Assembly: GCF_001552175.1 (NCBI RefSeq)
Contig: NZ_BCQR01000047.1
Coordinates: 1 to 64,000 of the forward strand
Source of the DNA: Actinomadura kijaniata NBRC 14229
GTDB taxonomy: Bacteria > Actinomycetota > Actinomycetes > Streptosporangiales > Streptosporangiaceae
Direction: 5' to 3'
DNA length: 64,000 nt
In this document: one piece after another, positions 17,848-28,771 of the stretch
Layout: every line of letters starts with the position of its first letter
How positions within the stretch are numbered: position 1 is the first letter of the stretch
Notes under the pieces: generated by a model
The model's database searches: none
Seen by the model: only the letters and a program-made list of their open reading frames with translations
What the model was told of the DNA's origin: nothing
Position numbers and translations under genes: made by a program

Positions 17848-18354
17848 TCAGTCGCCCGCGCTCCCCTCGGCCGGGGCCTCGGCCTTCCCGGTGTCGGTGG
17901 CCGCGGGCGAGGCGGAGGGCGAGGGGGCGGGCGCGGCGCCCCGCTGCTGCCAGGTCACCCGGCCGTTGATCTGCACGTTGCCCGCGGCGGTCGCCGGGAC
18001 CTCGGCGACGATGACGCCGCTCCTCGCCTCCCTGGCCTTCAGGGAGCCGTACTCGCAGCGGATGGCGTCCTTCAGCACCCGGCACCGCGCGCTGACCGAC
18101 CGCACCTTCATGACCGGCCTGAACCGGTGGGTCAGCACGACCTTCTCGACGGGCTCGCCGCCGTTGTTGCGGATGCTCCACCCCCAGGTGACGCTGTCGC
18201 CCGCCCGGGAGACCTCCGGGGCCGTGTACACGAACTCGACCCTGCCGGGCGCGGCGGCCTGGACCGGCGGCGCGGCCAGCAGGCAGCCGCCCAGCGCGAG
18301 CGCCCCGGCGACGGCGCGGGCCGCCGTCCGGTGCGCGGTGACGATGCTCCTCAT
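17848..18354 (-). CDS. Secreted protein with a DUF11-like beta-sandwich
   Basis: 168 residues. A signal peptide is clear: basic MRSIVTAHRTAARA, a hydrophobic core, and a likely AxA cleavage at PVQAAAPG. The mature part reads like a bacterial immunoglobulin-type/DUF11 domain (VEFVYTAPEVSRAGDSVTW, IRNNGGEPVEKVVLTHRF) with one cysteine pair (CRVLKDAIRC), followed by a Pro/Ala/Ser-rich tail. Probably an exported structural or binding protein; no enzymatic motif. ATG at 18354 is preceded by GGGGGTT; a longer in-frame start would put residues ahead of the signal peptide. Confidence 0.75.
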   Translation of the reverse strand: MRSIVTAHRTAARAVAGALALGGCLLAAPPVQAAAPGRVEFVYTAPEVSRAGDSVTWGWSIRNNGGEPVEKVVLTHRFRPVMKVRSVSARCRVLKDAIRCEYGSLKAREARSGVIVAEVPATAAGNVQINGRVTWQQRGAAPAPSPSASPAATDTGKAEAPAEGSAGD

Positions 18355-18557
18355 GTTCAACCCCCGTGTGGAAGAGCGCGGTGACCAGGCCACTTCTACC
18401 GAAGATGACCGGCGCGTTCACCTCGCCACACGTGGCGCCGGCGGGTCGGTCCCCAAGAGTGATCATCGTTGCGGGCGGGACGGTGGAGATGACCCGCTCC
18501 GGCCGGGAGGGGGGCTCCACCGCCGTGGCGTTGCCGTCCTGCGGGGCGAGGGCCGAA

Positions 18558-18563
18558 TAGGGT
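18558..18563 (+). promoter_or_regulatory. Candidate -10 element for the S9 peptidase gene
   Basis: TAGGGT fits the actinobacterial -10 pattern TANNNT and lies 8 bp before the ATG at 18572, with no Shine-Dalgarno between them. This suggests a leaderless or nearly leaderless mRNA. Confidence 0.35.
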
Positions 18564-18571
18564 TCTGACCC

Positions 18572-20650
<2,079 letters not shown>

Positions 20651-20758
20651 CCGGGGACCGCTCGGGGCCCGGGCAGGGCGCGTGGGGTCGGTCACATCGG
20701 GCCGTGCGGGCGGACAGCGGCAATTGACAGATGGTCGAATAAAGGGGTGAGCCCTTCG

Positions 20759-21559
20759 ATGGCACGGACCTCGGTCCACGACCGGATCCTGCGGCTGCTG
20801 TCCGCCCCGCCCGCCGAACCCGACCTGTCGGCGGGCTACCTCGACCTGCTCGGCCCCGGCGCCGCGCCCGCCCCGACGGTCGCCCAGCGGGTGATGCGGT
20901 CGACGTTCCTGCCGCAGATCTACGAACGCCTGTGGCGGCCGGTCGGCTTCAACCTCGCCAAGGGCTGGCCGTTCGGCCCCGGCACCGCCGCCGAACAGGC
21001 CCTGGCCCGCGACTGGCTCGGCCTGGGCCGGCCCGGCGACGCCCGGAGACCGGCCGCGACCGTCCTGGACGTCGCCTGCGGCCCCGGCAACGTCACCCGC
21101 GCCCTGGCGGCGGGCGTCGCCGGGGACGGCCTGGTCGTCGGACTGGACGCGGCCCCCGCGATGCTGGACCGCGCGGTGGCCGACACCGCCGACACCGCCG
21201 GCGCCACCGGCGGCGGCGCGATCGGCTATGTGCGCGGTGACGCGGTGGAGCTGCCGTTCGGGGACGCGACGTTCGACGCGGTGTGCTGCTTCGGCGCGCT
21301 GTACCTGTTCGACGAGCCGTGGACCGCGCTGGAGTCCATGCTGCGCGTGCTGAGGCCCGGCGGCCGGATCGTCATCCTGACCTCCCGCCGTCCGGTCCTG
21401 CCGGTGGGACGGCTGGGCGCCGAGGCGTTCGGCCGGGTCGCGGGGCTGACGGTGTTCGGCGACCGCGAGGTGACGGGCTTCCTCCGGGAGCACGGGCTGA
21501 CCGACGTCCGGCAGCGCCGCTTCCCGCTGATGCAGCTGGCGGGAGCCCGCAGGCCCTGA
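20759..21559 (+). CDS. SAM-dependent methyltransferase (class I, UbiE-like)
   Basis: About 266 residues. Motif I is VLDVACGPGNVTRAL, followed by VVGLDAAPAMLDRAV, YVRGDAVELPFGDATFDAVCC and LRPGGRIVILTSRRP, the order of ubiquinone/menaquinone-type and small-molecule methyltransferases. The acceptor is unknown. ATG at 20759 is used because GGGGTGAG precedes it at a good distance; GTG at 20747 is the alternative with poor spacing. Convergent with the GNAT gene through a shared hairpin. Confidence 0.85.
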   Translation: MARTSVHDRILRLLSAPPAEPDLSAGYLDLLGPGAAPAPTVAQRVMRSTFLPQIYERLWRPVGFNLAKGWPFGPGTAAEQALARDWLGLGRPGDARRPAATVLDVACGPGNVTRALAAGVAGDGLVVGLDAAPAMLDRAVADTADTAGATGGGAIGYVRGDAVELPFGDATFDAVCCFGALYLFDEPWTALESMLRVLRPGGRIVILTSRRPVLPVGRLGAEAFGRVAGLTVFGDREVTGFLREHGLTDVRQRRFPLMQLAGARRP

Positions 21560-21567
21560 ACGGGCCC

Positions 21568-21613
21568 GGGCCGTGGCGGTCGGCGTGCCGCGTCACACCG
21601 TCCGCCACGGCCC
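21568..21613. terminator. Bidirectional terminator between convergent genes
   Basis: Twelve-bp arms GGGCCGTGGCGG/CCGCCACGGCCC enclose a 22-nt loop, placed midway between the stops of the methyltransferase (+) and the GNAT protein (-). Confidence 0.6.
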
Positions 21614-21662
21614 CGGGGTCCGCTGCTCCCCTCAGCGGAGTCCCGCTCCGCCGAGCGCTCGC

Positions 21663-22346
21663 TCAGCGCAGCCGTTTCTCGATGTAGATGTTCTCGATGC
21701 CGCCGATCTTCTCGCGGCGGGTCTCCTTCCACCCGAACGAGCGGTACAGGGTCAGGGCCGCCTGCTGGTACGCCGTGGTGTCGCCTTTCAGGAGGCGGTA
21801 GCCGAGCTCGACGGCGCGTTCCTCCAGGGCCCGGACCACGGCCGCGCCGTAGCCCCGGCGCTGGCGGTCCGGGCGGACGCGCAGCCGCACCATCTCCGCC
21901 ACGTCGAGGGTCGGGTTCCCCAGGGCGTAGCCGCCGAACGCGCGGGACGAGCCGCCGGGGACCAGGTCGGCGCGGCGCAAACCGCCCATCGCGACGATCT
22001 CACCGTCGGACTCGCCGACGAGGAACTCGCCGTCGTTGCGCAGATAGATCTCCTCCATCCGGAAGAAGTCGTGGTCGTAGTAGACGCCGTCGCCGGGGCG
22101 CAGGCCCACCTGGGCCAGGCCCTCACGGTGCAGGTCGAGCACCGTGGCGTGGTCGGTCGCGCGGTAGCGGCGCAGGCGCAGGCCGCCGACCGGCCCGCCC
22201 AGCCGCCACACCGGGGGCTCCGCCTGGAGCCGGACGAGGGTCCGGGCACCGGCGGGGCCGTCGCCCCCGTCGCTGCGCGCGGAGGCACGTCGCACCTCCC
22301 CTGCGGCCTGATCATGCTGCCGAGGGGTTCTGTCCGGGGATTCCAT
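21663..22346 (-). CDS. GNAT-family N-acetyltransferase
   Basis: 227 residues. After about 55 low-complexity residues the acetyltransferase domain begins (LRLRRYRATDHATVLDLHREG); the acetyl-CoA loop RPDRQRRGYGAAVV fits the Q/RxxGxG/A motif. DTTAYQQAALTLYRSFGW is the usual C-terminal element. Substrate unknown. It starts 6 bp after the large HTH regulator on the same strand, so the two are probably one transcript and the regulator may control it. Confidence 0.85.
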   Translation of the reverse strand: MESPDRTPRQHDQAAGEVRRASARSDGGDGPAGARTLVRLQAEPPVWRLGGPVGGLRLRRYRATDHATVLDLHREGLAQVGLRPGDGVYYDHDFFRMEEIYLRNDGEFLVGESDGEIVAMGGLRRADLVPGGSSRAFGGYALGNPTLDVAEMVRLRVRPDRQRRGYGAAVVRALEERAVELGYRLLKGDTTAYQQAALTLYRSFGWKETRREKIGGIENIYIEKRLR

Positions 22347-22352
22347 CGCCCG

Positions 22353-24011
22353 TCAGACCTGCTCTGAGGGCGGGACGGAAGGCGGCGCGGGGGATGGCGC
22401 CTTGGTCGGGCTCGTCACCGAGGGACCGCTCAACGCCTCGTAGAAGTCGCGCAGCATCGGGCTGTCGCCGTACTTGGCGCGCACCGCCGCGCCGATCTGC
22501 CTGGCCCGGTGGACCAGGATGTCGCTGCGGTGCTCGGTCGGCAGCTCCTCGATCGCCTCGCGGGCCGTGGCCAGCGCGGCGTCGATGTGCCCGGCGTGCA
22601 GCCGGCAGGCCGCCCGGTCGAGGCGGACCAACGTCAGGTCGACCCGGTCGGTCGGCGCGTAGAGGGTGAGCGCGCGGCTCAGCGCCTCGTCGCCCGCCCG
22701 GTGGTCACCGAGGTTGGTGAAGGTGTCACCCTCATAGAAGGTCATCTGCCGGTCGGTGAAGCCGAACGCCAGGTCTCCGGTGTCGTCCCTGGAGAGCTGG
22801 TCGAAGACCGCGCGGCCCCGCACCAGCGCGCGGCGCGCGCTCGGGGCGGCGTCGCCACGGCCGCGCAACGCGAGCATGCCGAGGGCGCGCGCCTCCACGG
22901 CGGGCGCCATCGCGGCTGCCACGCTGGGGGTGCGCCCCGCCAGGTCCTGCGCCTTGCGGGCCAGGTGCAACGCCTCGCGCGGATCGCCGTAGTACATCGG
23001 GACCAGCGCCTCGCGCACCGTCACCCAGGCGCGCAGCTTGCGGTCGGCGGTCTCGTCGGCGGCCGTGCGGGCGGTCCGGAAGAACGAACGGGCCAGCCGG
23101 TGGTCACCGAGATTGATCATGATCAGCCCGGACAGCCCGGACAGCTGGGCGGCGATGCGGCACAGCCGTTCCTGCAACTCCACCGGCTGCCGCTTGTCGC
23201 ACATGCGCCGCACCTCGCTGAAGTCCAGCAGCACGTCGCACAGCATCCGCAGCGACGGCGTCGCCTGGTACTGCTGACCGTAACCGAGGGTCGTCTCCTC
23301 CCACTGGTCGAGCATGGTCGGCGACACCGTGGCATTGACCAGGGTGTCGTCCATCTTGCGACGAAGATTGTCCACTGCGCCCAGGAACTGACCGTCGAGC
23401 GCCACGCCCGCCCCGGCCAGTAGTTGCAGAAGGGTCCTACGAAGCACGATGTCCTCCTCTCCCACATCGATGGAAAGGGGGCCTTCGGCGCGGTCAGGGC
23501 CCCGTTGCGGTTCGATGACCGTCATCCGGTGACGGTCGCCAGGGACGAGGACGGCGCCCTCCAGGGCGTCGGGTTCCTCCGGTCCTCGCCGGTCCGGCCC
23601 CTCCGGCAGGGGCGCGGTGGCGTCGACCAGGCGGACCGCGTGCCCGCGGCCGCAGATGCAGGGACTCTGGTACCCGAGCTTGTCGGGCTCCACCCGGTAG
23701 ACGGCGCAGAGATAGTGCAGGTACTCCGGACCCGGTCGTTTGTAGCCGCTCTCGTAGGCCGACAACAGCGTCTCCCCCAGCTTGGGGGCGGGCTTGCCGT
23801 CCACCTCGAACAGCGCTCTGACCTGGGCGACGATGTCGGACAGCGCGACACCGTGGGCCAGCCGGTGTGCCTTGACCATGCTGGTCCCGAACAGCGGCCC
23901 GCACTGGTCGTGGATCTCGTGGGCGATCTCCACGGGGGAGCGTCCACGCGCCAGACCGTACGCACGGATGCGCCGAGCGATGTCCGTCTCTTTACGAGGG
24001 GGGTCCGACAT
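22353..24011 (-). CDS. Large HTH regulator with TPR-like C-terminal region
   Basis: 552 residues. The N-terminus is a divergent helix-turn-helix region of a type common in streptomycete-like genomes (RRIRAYGLARGRSPVEIAHEI, then KLGETLLSAYESGYKRPGPEYLHYLCAVY). A short cysteine-containing link (YQSPCICGRGHAVRL) follows, then several hundred residues of helical repeats resembling TPR arrays. Such architectures act as ligand- or peptide-responsive transcription factors, often in development or antibiotic control; the signal is unknown. ATG start. It shares a 486-bp upstream region with the divergent gene at 24498. Confidence 0.8.
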   Translation of the reverse strand: MSDPPRKETDIARRIRAYGLARGRSPVEIAHEIHDQCGPLFGTSMVKAHRLAHGVALSDIVAQVRALFEVDGKPAPKLGETLLSAYESGYKRPGPEYLHYLCAVYRVEPDKLGYQSPCICGRGHAVRLVDATAPLPEGPDRRGPEEPDALEGAVLVPGDRHRMTVIEPQRGPDRAEGPLSIDVGEEDIVLRRTLLQLLAGAGVALDGQFLGAVDNLRRKMDDTLVNATVSPTMLDQWEETTLGYGQQYQATPSLRMLCDVLLDFSEVRRMCDKRQPVELQERLCRIAAQLSGLSGLIMINLGDHRLARSFFRTARTAADETADRKLRAWVTVREALVPMYYGDPREALHLARKAQDLAGRTPSVAAAMAPAVEARALGMLALRGRGDAAPSARRALVRGRAVFDQLSRDDTGDLAFGFTDRQMTFYEGDTFTNLGDHRAGDEALSRALTLYAPTDRVDLTLVRLDRAACRLHAGHIDAALATAREAIEELPTEHRSDILVHRARQIGAAVRAKYGDSPMLRDFYEALSGPSVTSPTKAPSPAPPSVPPSEQV

Positions 24012-24497
24012 CGTTTTCCGGCCTCCTCACCGCCGGCCCGCCGGACCCCTCCCTTGGGAGCGGGGCCCCGCGACCGCGGCGACCGGTGTCCAGATGGCCA
24101 CGACTGATAATCTCTCGCGCACGCAGCGTAACGCCGTCAACAGGGCAGGCCAAGCCTTCCCTGAGAAACCCGGGCGGTCTGGGCGCAACCTTCAACACCA
24201 GGGTAGAGATTTATCCTCCGCAGAGGACCAGAACACCTCTGAGGAGGCAAAATCGCGTCCTTCGCGGGACAGCGGCACCCTTGACCCTCCACCGTGTGAG
24301 TTGCAATTCTCACCCCGAGCGACCAACCGGTCCCGCAGAGTTCGATCAACGGCCCGCCCCCGGGCCGCGCACCACGGGGTCGATCCGGCGCTCAGGGAGC
24401 GATCACGTGCGGGCGGCGCAGGCCGCCGCGCGGGAGGCACGACACACGGGAACGTCGGAGCAGACCTCGCAGCACGAACGACGGAGGGGGTGCGCAG
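24012..24497. other. Divergent intergenic region with a motif repeated 1.1 kb away
   Basis: A 486-bp gap between divergent genes without a convincing CDS. It is less GC-rich than the genes. At 24193-24226 it carries a motif containing GGTAGAGATTTATCC that reappears in altered form at 25341-25377 and more weakly at 25275-25294. The region probably holds the promoters of both flanking genes; I cannot place -35/-10 boxes with confidence. Confidence 0.5.
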
Positions 24498-24887
24498 GTG
24501 GTCAGCGACAGACGCGTCGACTACCTAGAGGAGCTGGAGCAGGAACTCGACACGCGCGGGCTCGTCGCCCGGGTCGTGCGGACCCGTTCCGGGCCCGCCT
24601 TCCTGCGGGTGGTCAACCCGGAGGCGGCCAGCCTCGCCGAGGACGTGACCTGCGCCCCGGCGCCCGAGTCACACGATCATTACTACTGGTGGTCCTGGGG
24701 GGAGCGCATGCACCGGGTGGACGATCCGGGCGGCGCCGCGGTGAAACTGGCGCACGTCCTGCAGCCGCTCCGGCGGGAGCTGCGCGGCGAGACGGGCGGC
24801 ACCGCGACGCGGGATCCCGGGGCGCAGGGCCTCGGATCCCACCTGCCCGGACCGGCACCGACCGAGTGGCCGTCCGGCCACTCCTGA
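24498..24887 (+). CDS. Small hypothetical protein
   Basis: 129 residues, GTG start with AGGGGG 8-9 nt upstream. The N-terminal half looks like a folded alpha/beta domain (DYLEELEQELDTRGLVARVV, SGPAFLRVVNPEA, YYWWSWGERMHRVDDP), with aromatic residues before a helix (AVKLAHVLQPLRREL); the tail is Gly/Pro-rich. I do not recognise it by family. Divergent from the large HTH regulator, with which it may be functionally paired. A strong inverted repeat follows the stop. Confidence 0.65.
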   Translation: MVSDRRVDYLEELEQELDTRGLVARVVRTRSGPAFLRVVNPEAASLAEDVTCAPAPESHDHYYWWSWGERMHRVDDPGGAAVKLAHVLQPLRRELRGETGGTATRDPGAQGLGSHLPGPAPTEWPSGHS

Positions 24888-24894
24888 AAGCCGG

Positions 24895-24955
24895 GCGCGT
24901 CCCGTGGTCCCGCGGCCGGTACGGCGCGGCGGCCGCGGCGTACCGCGGGACGCGC
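24895..24955 (+). terminator. Nested hairpin after the 24498-24887 gene
   Basis: Outer arms GCGCGTCCCG/CGGGACGCGC (10 bp) enclose a second hairpin with arms CCGCGGCC/GGCCGCGG. It starts 7 bp after the stop and probably ends transcription; there is no T-run. Confidence 0.5.
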
Positions 24956-24967
24956 TCGCCCCATCCC

Positions 24968-25007
24968 GGTGCGTGCACGGGCGGTGCGGTGCGTGCGCGG
25001 GCGGTCA
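24968..25007. repeat. 20-bp tandem duplication
   Basis: Two adjacent copies of a 20-mer beginning GGTGCGTGC, differing at 2 positions (24968-24987 and 24988-25007), in non-coding DNA. Confidence 0.7.
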
Positions 25008-25084
25008 GCCGCTCGCGCACGCGCCACATCGAAGGAACCGCCACCGAAGGAAACGACGGGGCGGACATCCGACCGGAGGAGCCG

Positions 25085-25354
25085 ATGAACCGGACCGACC
25101 GACCGGAACGGCGGGCCATGGGCACGGCGCGGCGTCGCGGGGGCGCGGCGCGACGTCTCCGGTCCTCCGCCCCCCGGCCCTTCGCCCTCCGGCCACCGGC
25201 TCTCCGGAGCGGCAGGCTTCCGAGCCGGACCGGCAGGACTTGCTGCCCCACATGGGACATTTTGGGAAATTTTCGAAATCTATCCCCACGGAGACCCCCT
25301 CCGGCGATTGGTCCGATGGAAGCGCCCCGGGCGTACATCTCGACAAGACCATAG
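25085..25354 (+). CDS. Doubtful small ORF (89 codons)
   Basis: ATG preceded by GGAGGA 4 nt upstream, encoding a basic, Arg/Pro-rich peptide (MNRTDRPERRAMGTARRRGG at the start). Codon use is actinobacterial only in the first half; the second half runs through A/T-rich DNA and loses third-position GC. It may be a small basic protein, a leader peptide or chance. Confidence 0.2.
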   Translation: MNRTDRPERRAMGTARRRGGAARRLRSSAPRPFALRPPALRSGRLPSRTGRTCCPTWDILGNFRNLSPRRPPPAIGPMEAPRAYISTRP

Positions 25355-25650
25355 GTAGAGGATTTTCCACCGCGGAGATCGCCCCGGCGGCCTCCGCGAG
25401 GGTCGGCCCGTCCGACCGCTCCGGGCACCGAGAGGGAGAACGCAGACCTTCCCGGAGTGCCGCGGACCCGGCGCACCCACGCCCGCACACCGGGTCCGCG
25501 GCACGCGAGCCACCCTCCCCGGCCGGGTGACGCCACCCGCCCGGCGTCGTACGAACCGGTCGTCACCGTCCCCTACGATCGGGCTCGTGCCGCCGCAGGT
25601 CCACGGCGACGTGACGTGAAACCCACAACCGGCCGGGGAGGGTCCGCCCG

Positions 25651-26685
25651 ATGTCAGCGACGATGAACGCCCTTGCCGCCCAGGCGGTGACGGCCGCCGA
25701 GCCGCTGCTGCCCTGGGCCCAGAACGGCGGCTCGGCCGAGAAGGCGTGCGCGCCCGGCGAGCCCAGCATCGCCTGCCGGATCGTCTGGAACGTCTCCAAC
25801 GACGACTTCACCCGTTTCTACCGGACCTGGCTGGACGGCCCGCTCAACACGACCGTCACGGTCGTCATCACGCTCGCCATCGCGCTGCTCCTGCGCAACA
25901 TCGCCCACCGCATGATCACCAGGGTGACGCTGCGGATGGCCGAGAGCACCATGTCGGAGAAGGTGCGCGAGCGCAGCCGCACGGCGTTCGAGGGCTCCCC
26001 CGCGCTGCTGTCGCAGCGGCGGGCGCAGCGTGCCAGGACGCTGGGCTCGGTGCTGCGCAGCATCTCCTCCATCGTGATCATGGGCACGGCGGCGTTCAGC
26101 TGCCTCGGGGTGATCGGCCTGAACCTGACCCCGGTGCTGGCCAGCGCCACCGTGATCGGCATGGCGGTCGGCTTCGGCGCGCAGAACATCGTCAAGGACT
26201 TCCTGGCCGGGCTGTTCATGCTGCTGGAGGACCAGTACGGCGTCGGCGACTTCATCGACGTCGGCACCGCCAAGGGCACCGTCGAGGCCGTCACCCTGCG
26301 GGTCACCCGGATGCGCGACGTCAACGGCGTCGTCTGGTACGTCCCCAACGGCGAGATCAAGAAGGTCGGCAACGAGTCCCAGAACTGGGGCCGCACCGTC
26401 CTGGACATCCCGGTGGACATCACCGAGGACATCGAGAAGGTCAAGGAGATCCTCCAGAACACCGCCGACGCGCTGGCCTCCGACCCGCACTGGGACGACC
26501 TGGTCCTGGAGGAGCCCTCGGTGTGGGGCGTCCAGGAACTGGCGGGCAACGCTCTGGTGATCCGCGTGGTGCTCAAGACCGCGCCCGGCAAGCAGGGGGA
26601 CGTGGCCCGCGAGCTGCGCGAACGCGTCAAGGTCGCGTTCGACGAGGCGGGCGTGACGGTCGCCACCCCGACCGCCCCGGCCTGA
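25651..26685 (+). CDS. MscS-family mechanosensitive ion channel
   Basis: 344 residues. Membrane segments: LNTTVTVVITLAIALLLRNI, a second near VLRSISSIVIMGTAAFSCLG, and the pore helix TPVLASATVIGMAVGFGAQNIVKDFLAG; VGFGAQNIVKDFL is the MscS hallmark. The cytoplasmic beta domain follows (LEDQYGVGDFIDVGTAKGTVEAV, YVPNGEIKKVGNESQ). Such channels release solutes under hypo-osmotic shock. ATG at 25651; the truncated haemoglobin gene follows after 56 bp. Confidence 0.92.
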   Translation: MSATMNALAAQAVTAAEPLLPWAQNGGSAEKACAPGEPSIACRIVWNVSNDDFTRFYRTWLDGPLNTTVTVVITLAIALLLRNIAHRMITRVTLRMAESTMSEKVRERSRTAFEGSPALLSQRRAQRARTLGSVLRSISSIVIMGTAAFSCLGVIGLNLTPVLASATVIGMAVGFGAQNIVKDFLAGLFMLLEDQYGVGDFIDVGTAKGTVEAVTLRVTRMRDVNGVVWYVPNGEIKKVGNESQNWGRTVLDIPVDITEDIEKVKEILQNTADALASDPHWDDLVLEEPSVWGVQELAGNALVIRVVLKTAPGKQGDVARELRERVKVAFDEAGVTVATPTAPA

Positions 26686-26741
26686 TCGTCGCCGGTTCTC
26701 CCCCCGGAATAAGCGACCGCTCGCGTAGGCTGGAGATCGTT

Positions 26742-27131
26742 ATGACGCAACAGGTCACCTTTTACGAGGCGGTCGGCGGCGAGGAGACCTTCCGTCGCCT
26801 GGTCCACCGCTTCTACCAGGGCGTCGCGGACGACCCCCTGCTCCGCCCGCTCTACCCCGAAGAGGAGCTCGGCCCGGCCGAGGACCGGCTGCGGCTGTTC
26901 CTCATCCAGTACTGGGGCGGGCCCAACACCTACAGCCAGCAGCGCGGCCACCCCCGGCTGCGGATGCGGCACAACCCGTTCGTGATCGGCGAGGCCGAGC
27001 GGGACGCGTGGCTGCGGCACATGCGGGACGCCATGGACGAACTGGCGCTGCCCGAGCAGCTCGACCGCATGATGTGGGACTACTTCACCATGGCCGCCAA
27101 CAGCATGATGAACGCGCCCATCAACGGGTGA
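26742..27131 (+). CDS. glbO: Group II truncated haemoglobin (trHbO)
   Basis: 129-residue haem protein of the 2-on-2 globin fold: TFYEAVGGEETFRRLVHRFY, LFLIQYWGGPNTYSQQRGHP, LRMRHNPFVIG with the proximal histidine, and AWLRHM with the conserved tryptophan of group II. Roles in the family are oxygen or peroxide/NO chemistry near the membrane. ATG at 26742 with GGAG 6 nt upstream; longer in-frame starts lie inside the upstream channel gene. Confidence 0.94.
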   Translation: MTQQVTFYEAVGGEETFRRLVHRFYQGVADDPLLRPLYPEEELGPAEDRLRLFLIQYWGGPNTYSQQRGHPRLRMRHNPFVIGEAERDAWLRHMRDAMDELALPEQLDRMMWDYFTMAANSMMNAPING

Positions 27132-27163
27132 CCCCGCCCCCGCGGCGGGGTAGATCGCCGGGT

Positions 27164-28753
27164 ATGACACCATCCCCCCGGAACTTTCCGGGCGACGGCG
27201 TTCCCTGGTGGCGGAACGCCGTCGTCTACGAGGTCTACGTCCGCAGCTTCGCCGACTCCGACGGGGACGGCGACGGCGATCTGGCGGGTGTCCGCTCCCG
27301 ACTGGGCCACCTGCGCGACCTGGGCGTGGACGCGCTATGGCTCACCCCGTTCTACGTCTCGCCGCTGGCCGACGGCGGCTACGACGTCGCCGACTACCGG
27401 GACGTCGACCCCCGGTTCGGCTCGCTGCGCGACTTCGACGACCTGGTCGCCGCCGCCCACGACCACGGGCTGCGAGTGATCGTCGACATCGTGCCCAACC
27501 ACACCTCCGACCGGCACCCCTGGTTCCGGGAGGCGGCCAAGTCCCCGCCCGGCTCCCCCGCCCGCGACCGGTACATCTTCCGCCCCGGCAAACCCGACGG
27601 CTCCCCGCCCAACGACTGGCCCTCGACGTTCGGCGGCCCCGCCTGGACGCGGCTGGACCCCTCCGACGACGCGAGCGAGTGGTACCTGCACCTGTACGCG
27701 CCCGAGCAGCCCGACCTCAACTGGCGCAACCCCGAGGTCCGCGCCGAGTTCGAGACCATCCTGCGGTTCTGGCTGGACCGGGGCGTGGACGGGTTCCGCA
27801 TCGACGTGGCGGCGGGCCTGTTCAAGGACGCGAACCTCGCCGACCTGGGCGAACGCCGCCGCCATGTGGTGGACGGCCCCATCTACAGCCGCCCGGAGGT
27901 GCACGAGGTGTACCGGGACTGGCGGCGCGTCCTGGACGCCTACCCCGGCGAGCGGATGGCGATCGGCGAGGTGTGGACCGACAGCGCCGCCGAACTGGCC
28001 CGCTACCTGCGGCCGGACGAGCTGCACCAGGTGTTCCAGTTCGACCTCCAGCTCGCGCCGTGGTCGGCCCCGGCGTTCCACAAGGTGGTGACGGCGGCGC
28101 TGCGCGAGATCGAGCCGACGGGCTCGGCGCCGACCTGGGTGCTGTCCAGCCACGACGCGGTGCGGCACCTGACCCGGTACGAGCAGCGCGGCGGCGTTCC
28201 GGGGATCGGGTACGCGCGGGCGCGGGCGGCGCTACTGTTCCTGCTGGCCCTGCCGGGCTCGGCCTACCTGTACCAGGGCGAGGAGCTGGGGCTCCCGCAG
28301 GCCGACGTGCCCGACGACGCCCGCCAGGACCCCGTCTTCCTGCGCACGGGCGGGGTGGAGAAGGGCCGCGACGGCTGCCGCGTGCCGATCCCCTGGTCGG
28401 GCCGGACCTCCCCCTACGGCTTCGGACCGGAGGGGACGCGCCCCTGGCTGCCGATGCCGGAGGGCTGGGCGTCCCTGACGGTCGAGGCGCAGCGGCAGGA
28501 CCCGGGGTCGATGCTGTCGTTCTACCGGCAGGCCCTGCGGCTGCGGCGCGAGCTCACACCGGGCCTGCCCGGGACGCTGGAGTGGACGGAGGTCACCGAG
28601 ACGACGCTGGCCTTCCGGCGCGATCACCTGGTCTGCGTGGTCAACTTCGACGAGAACCCGGTCCGCCTGCCCGAGGGCCGGCCGGTCCTGACCACGATCC
28701 CGCTCTACGGCGACCTGCTCCCCGGCAACGCCGCCGCCTGGTTGACCACCTGA
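27164..28753 (+). CDS. GH13 alpha-glucosidase / alpha-amylase-family enzyme
   Basis: About 529 residues, single (beta/alpha)8 GH13 domain with a short C-terminal beta domain. Conserved regions: DIVPNHTSD, the nucleophile Asp in GFRIDVAAG, the acid/base Glu in IGEVWTD, and the third Asp in VLSSHDAVRH. YEVYVRSFADSDGDGDGDLAG resembles oligo-1,6-/alpha-glucosidases and has a calcium-type Asp loop. Likely hydrolyses or transfers glucose from small alpha-glucosides in the cytosol; no signal peptide. ATG at 27164 lies 32 bp after the globin stop. Confidence 0.9.
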   Translation: MTPSPRNFPGDGVPWWRNAVVYEVYVRSFADSDGDGDGDLAGVRSRLGHLRDLGVDALWLTPFYVSPLADGGYDVADYRDVDPRFGSLRDFDDLVAAAHDHGLRVIVDIVPNHTSDRHPWFREAAKSPPGSPARDRYIFRPGKPDGSPPNDWPSTFGGPAWTRLDPSDDASEWYLHLYAPEQPDLNWRNPEVRAEFETILRFWLDRGVDGFRIDVAAGLFKDANLADLGERRRHVVDGPIYSRPEVHEVYRDWRRVLDAYPGERMAIGEVWTDSAAELARYLRPDELHQVFQFDLQLAPWSAPAFHKVVTAALREIEPTGSAPTWVLSSHDAVRHLTRYEQRGGVPGIGYARARAALLFLLALPGSAYLYQGEELGLPQADVPDDARQDPVFLRTGGVEKGRDGCRVPIPWSGRTSPYGFGPEGTRPWLPMPEGWASLTVEAQRQDPGSMLSFYRQALRLRRELTPGLPGTLEWTEVTETTLAFRRDHLVCVVNFDENPVRLPEGRPVLTTIPLYGDLLPGNAAAWLTT

Positions 28754-28771
28754 GATCCACGCCGAAACGCA

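Larger units (their letters stand above)
24888..25650. other. Long intergenic region before the mechanosensitive channel gene
   Basis: 763 bp without a convincing gene. It holds an inverted-repeat structure (24895-24955), a 20-bp tandem duplication (24968-25007), a doubtful small ORF at 25085-25354 with a good Shine-Dalgarno, an A/T-rich tract near 25250-25290, and two relatives of the GGTAGAG motif found at 24193. The promoter of the channel gene should lie at its right end, but no clear consensus is visible. Confidence 0.5.

Noticed and set aside
20724-20729. TTGACA as a -35 box for the methyltransferase gene
   Set aside because: No TANNNT element at 16-19 bp spacing; the sequence there is already the start-codon region.
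24904-25530. 208-codon open frame in the 24.9-25.6 kb gap
   Set aside because: No ribosome site, Arg/Pro-rich composition typical of a non-coding frame, and it crosses the inverted and tandem repeats.
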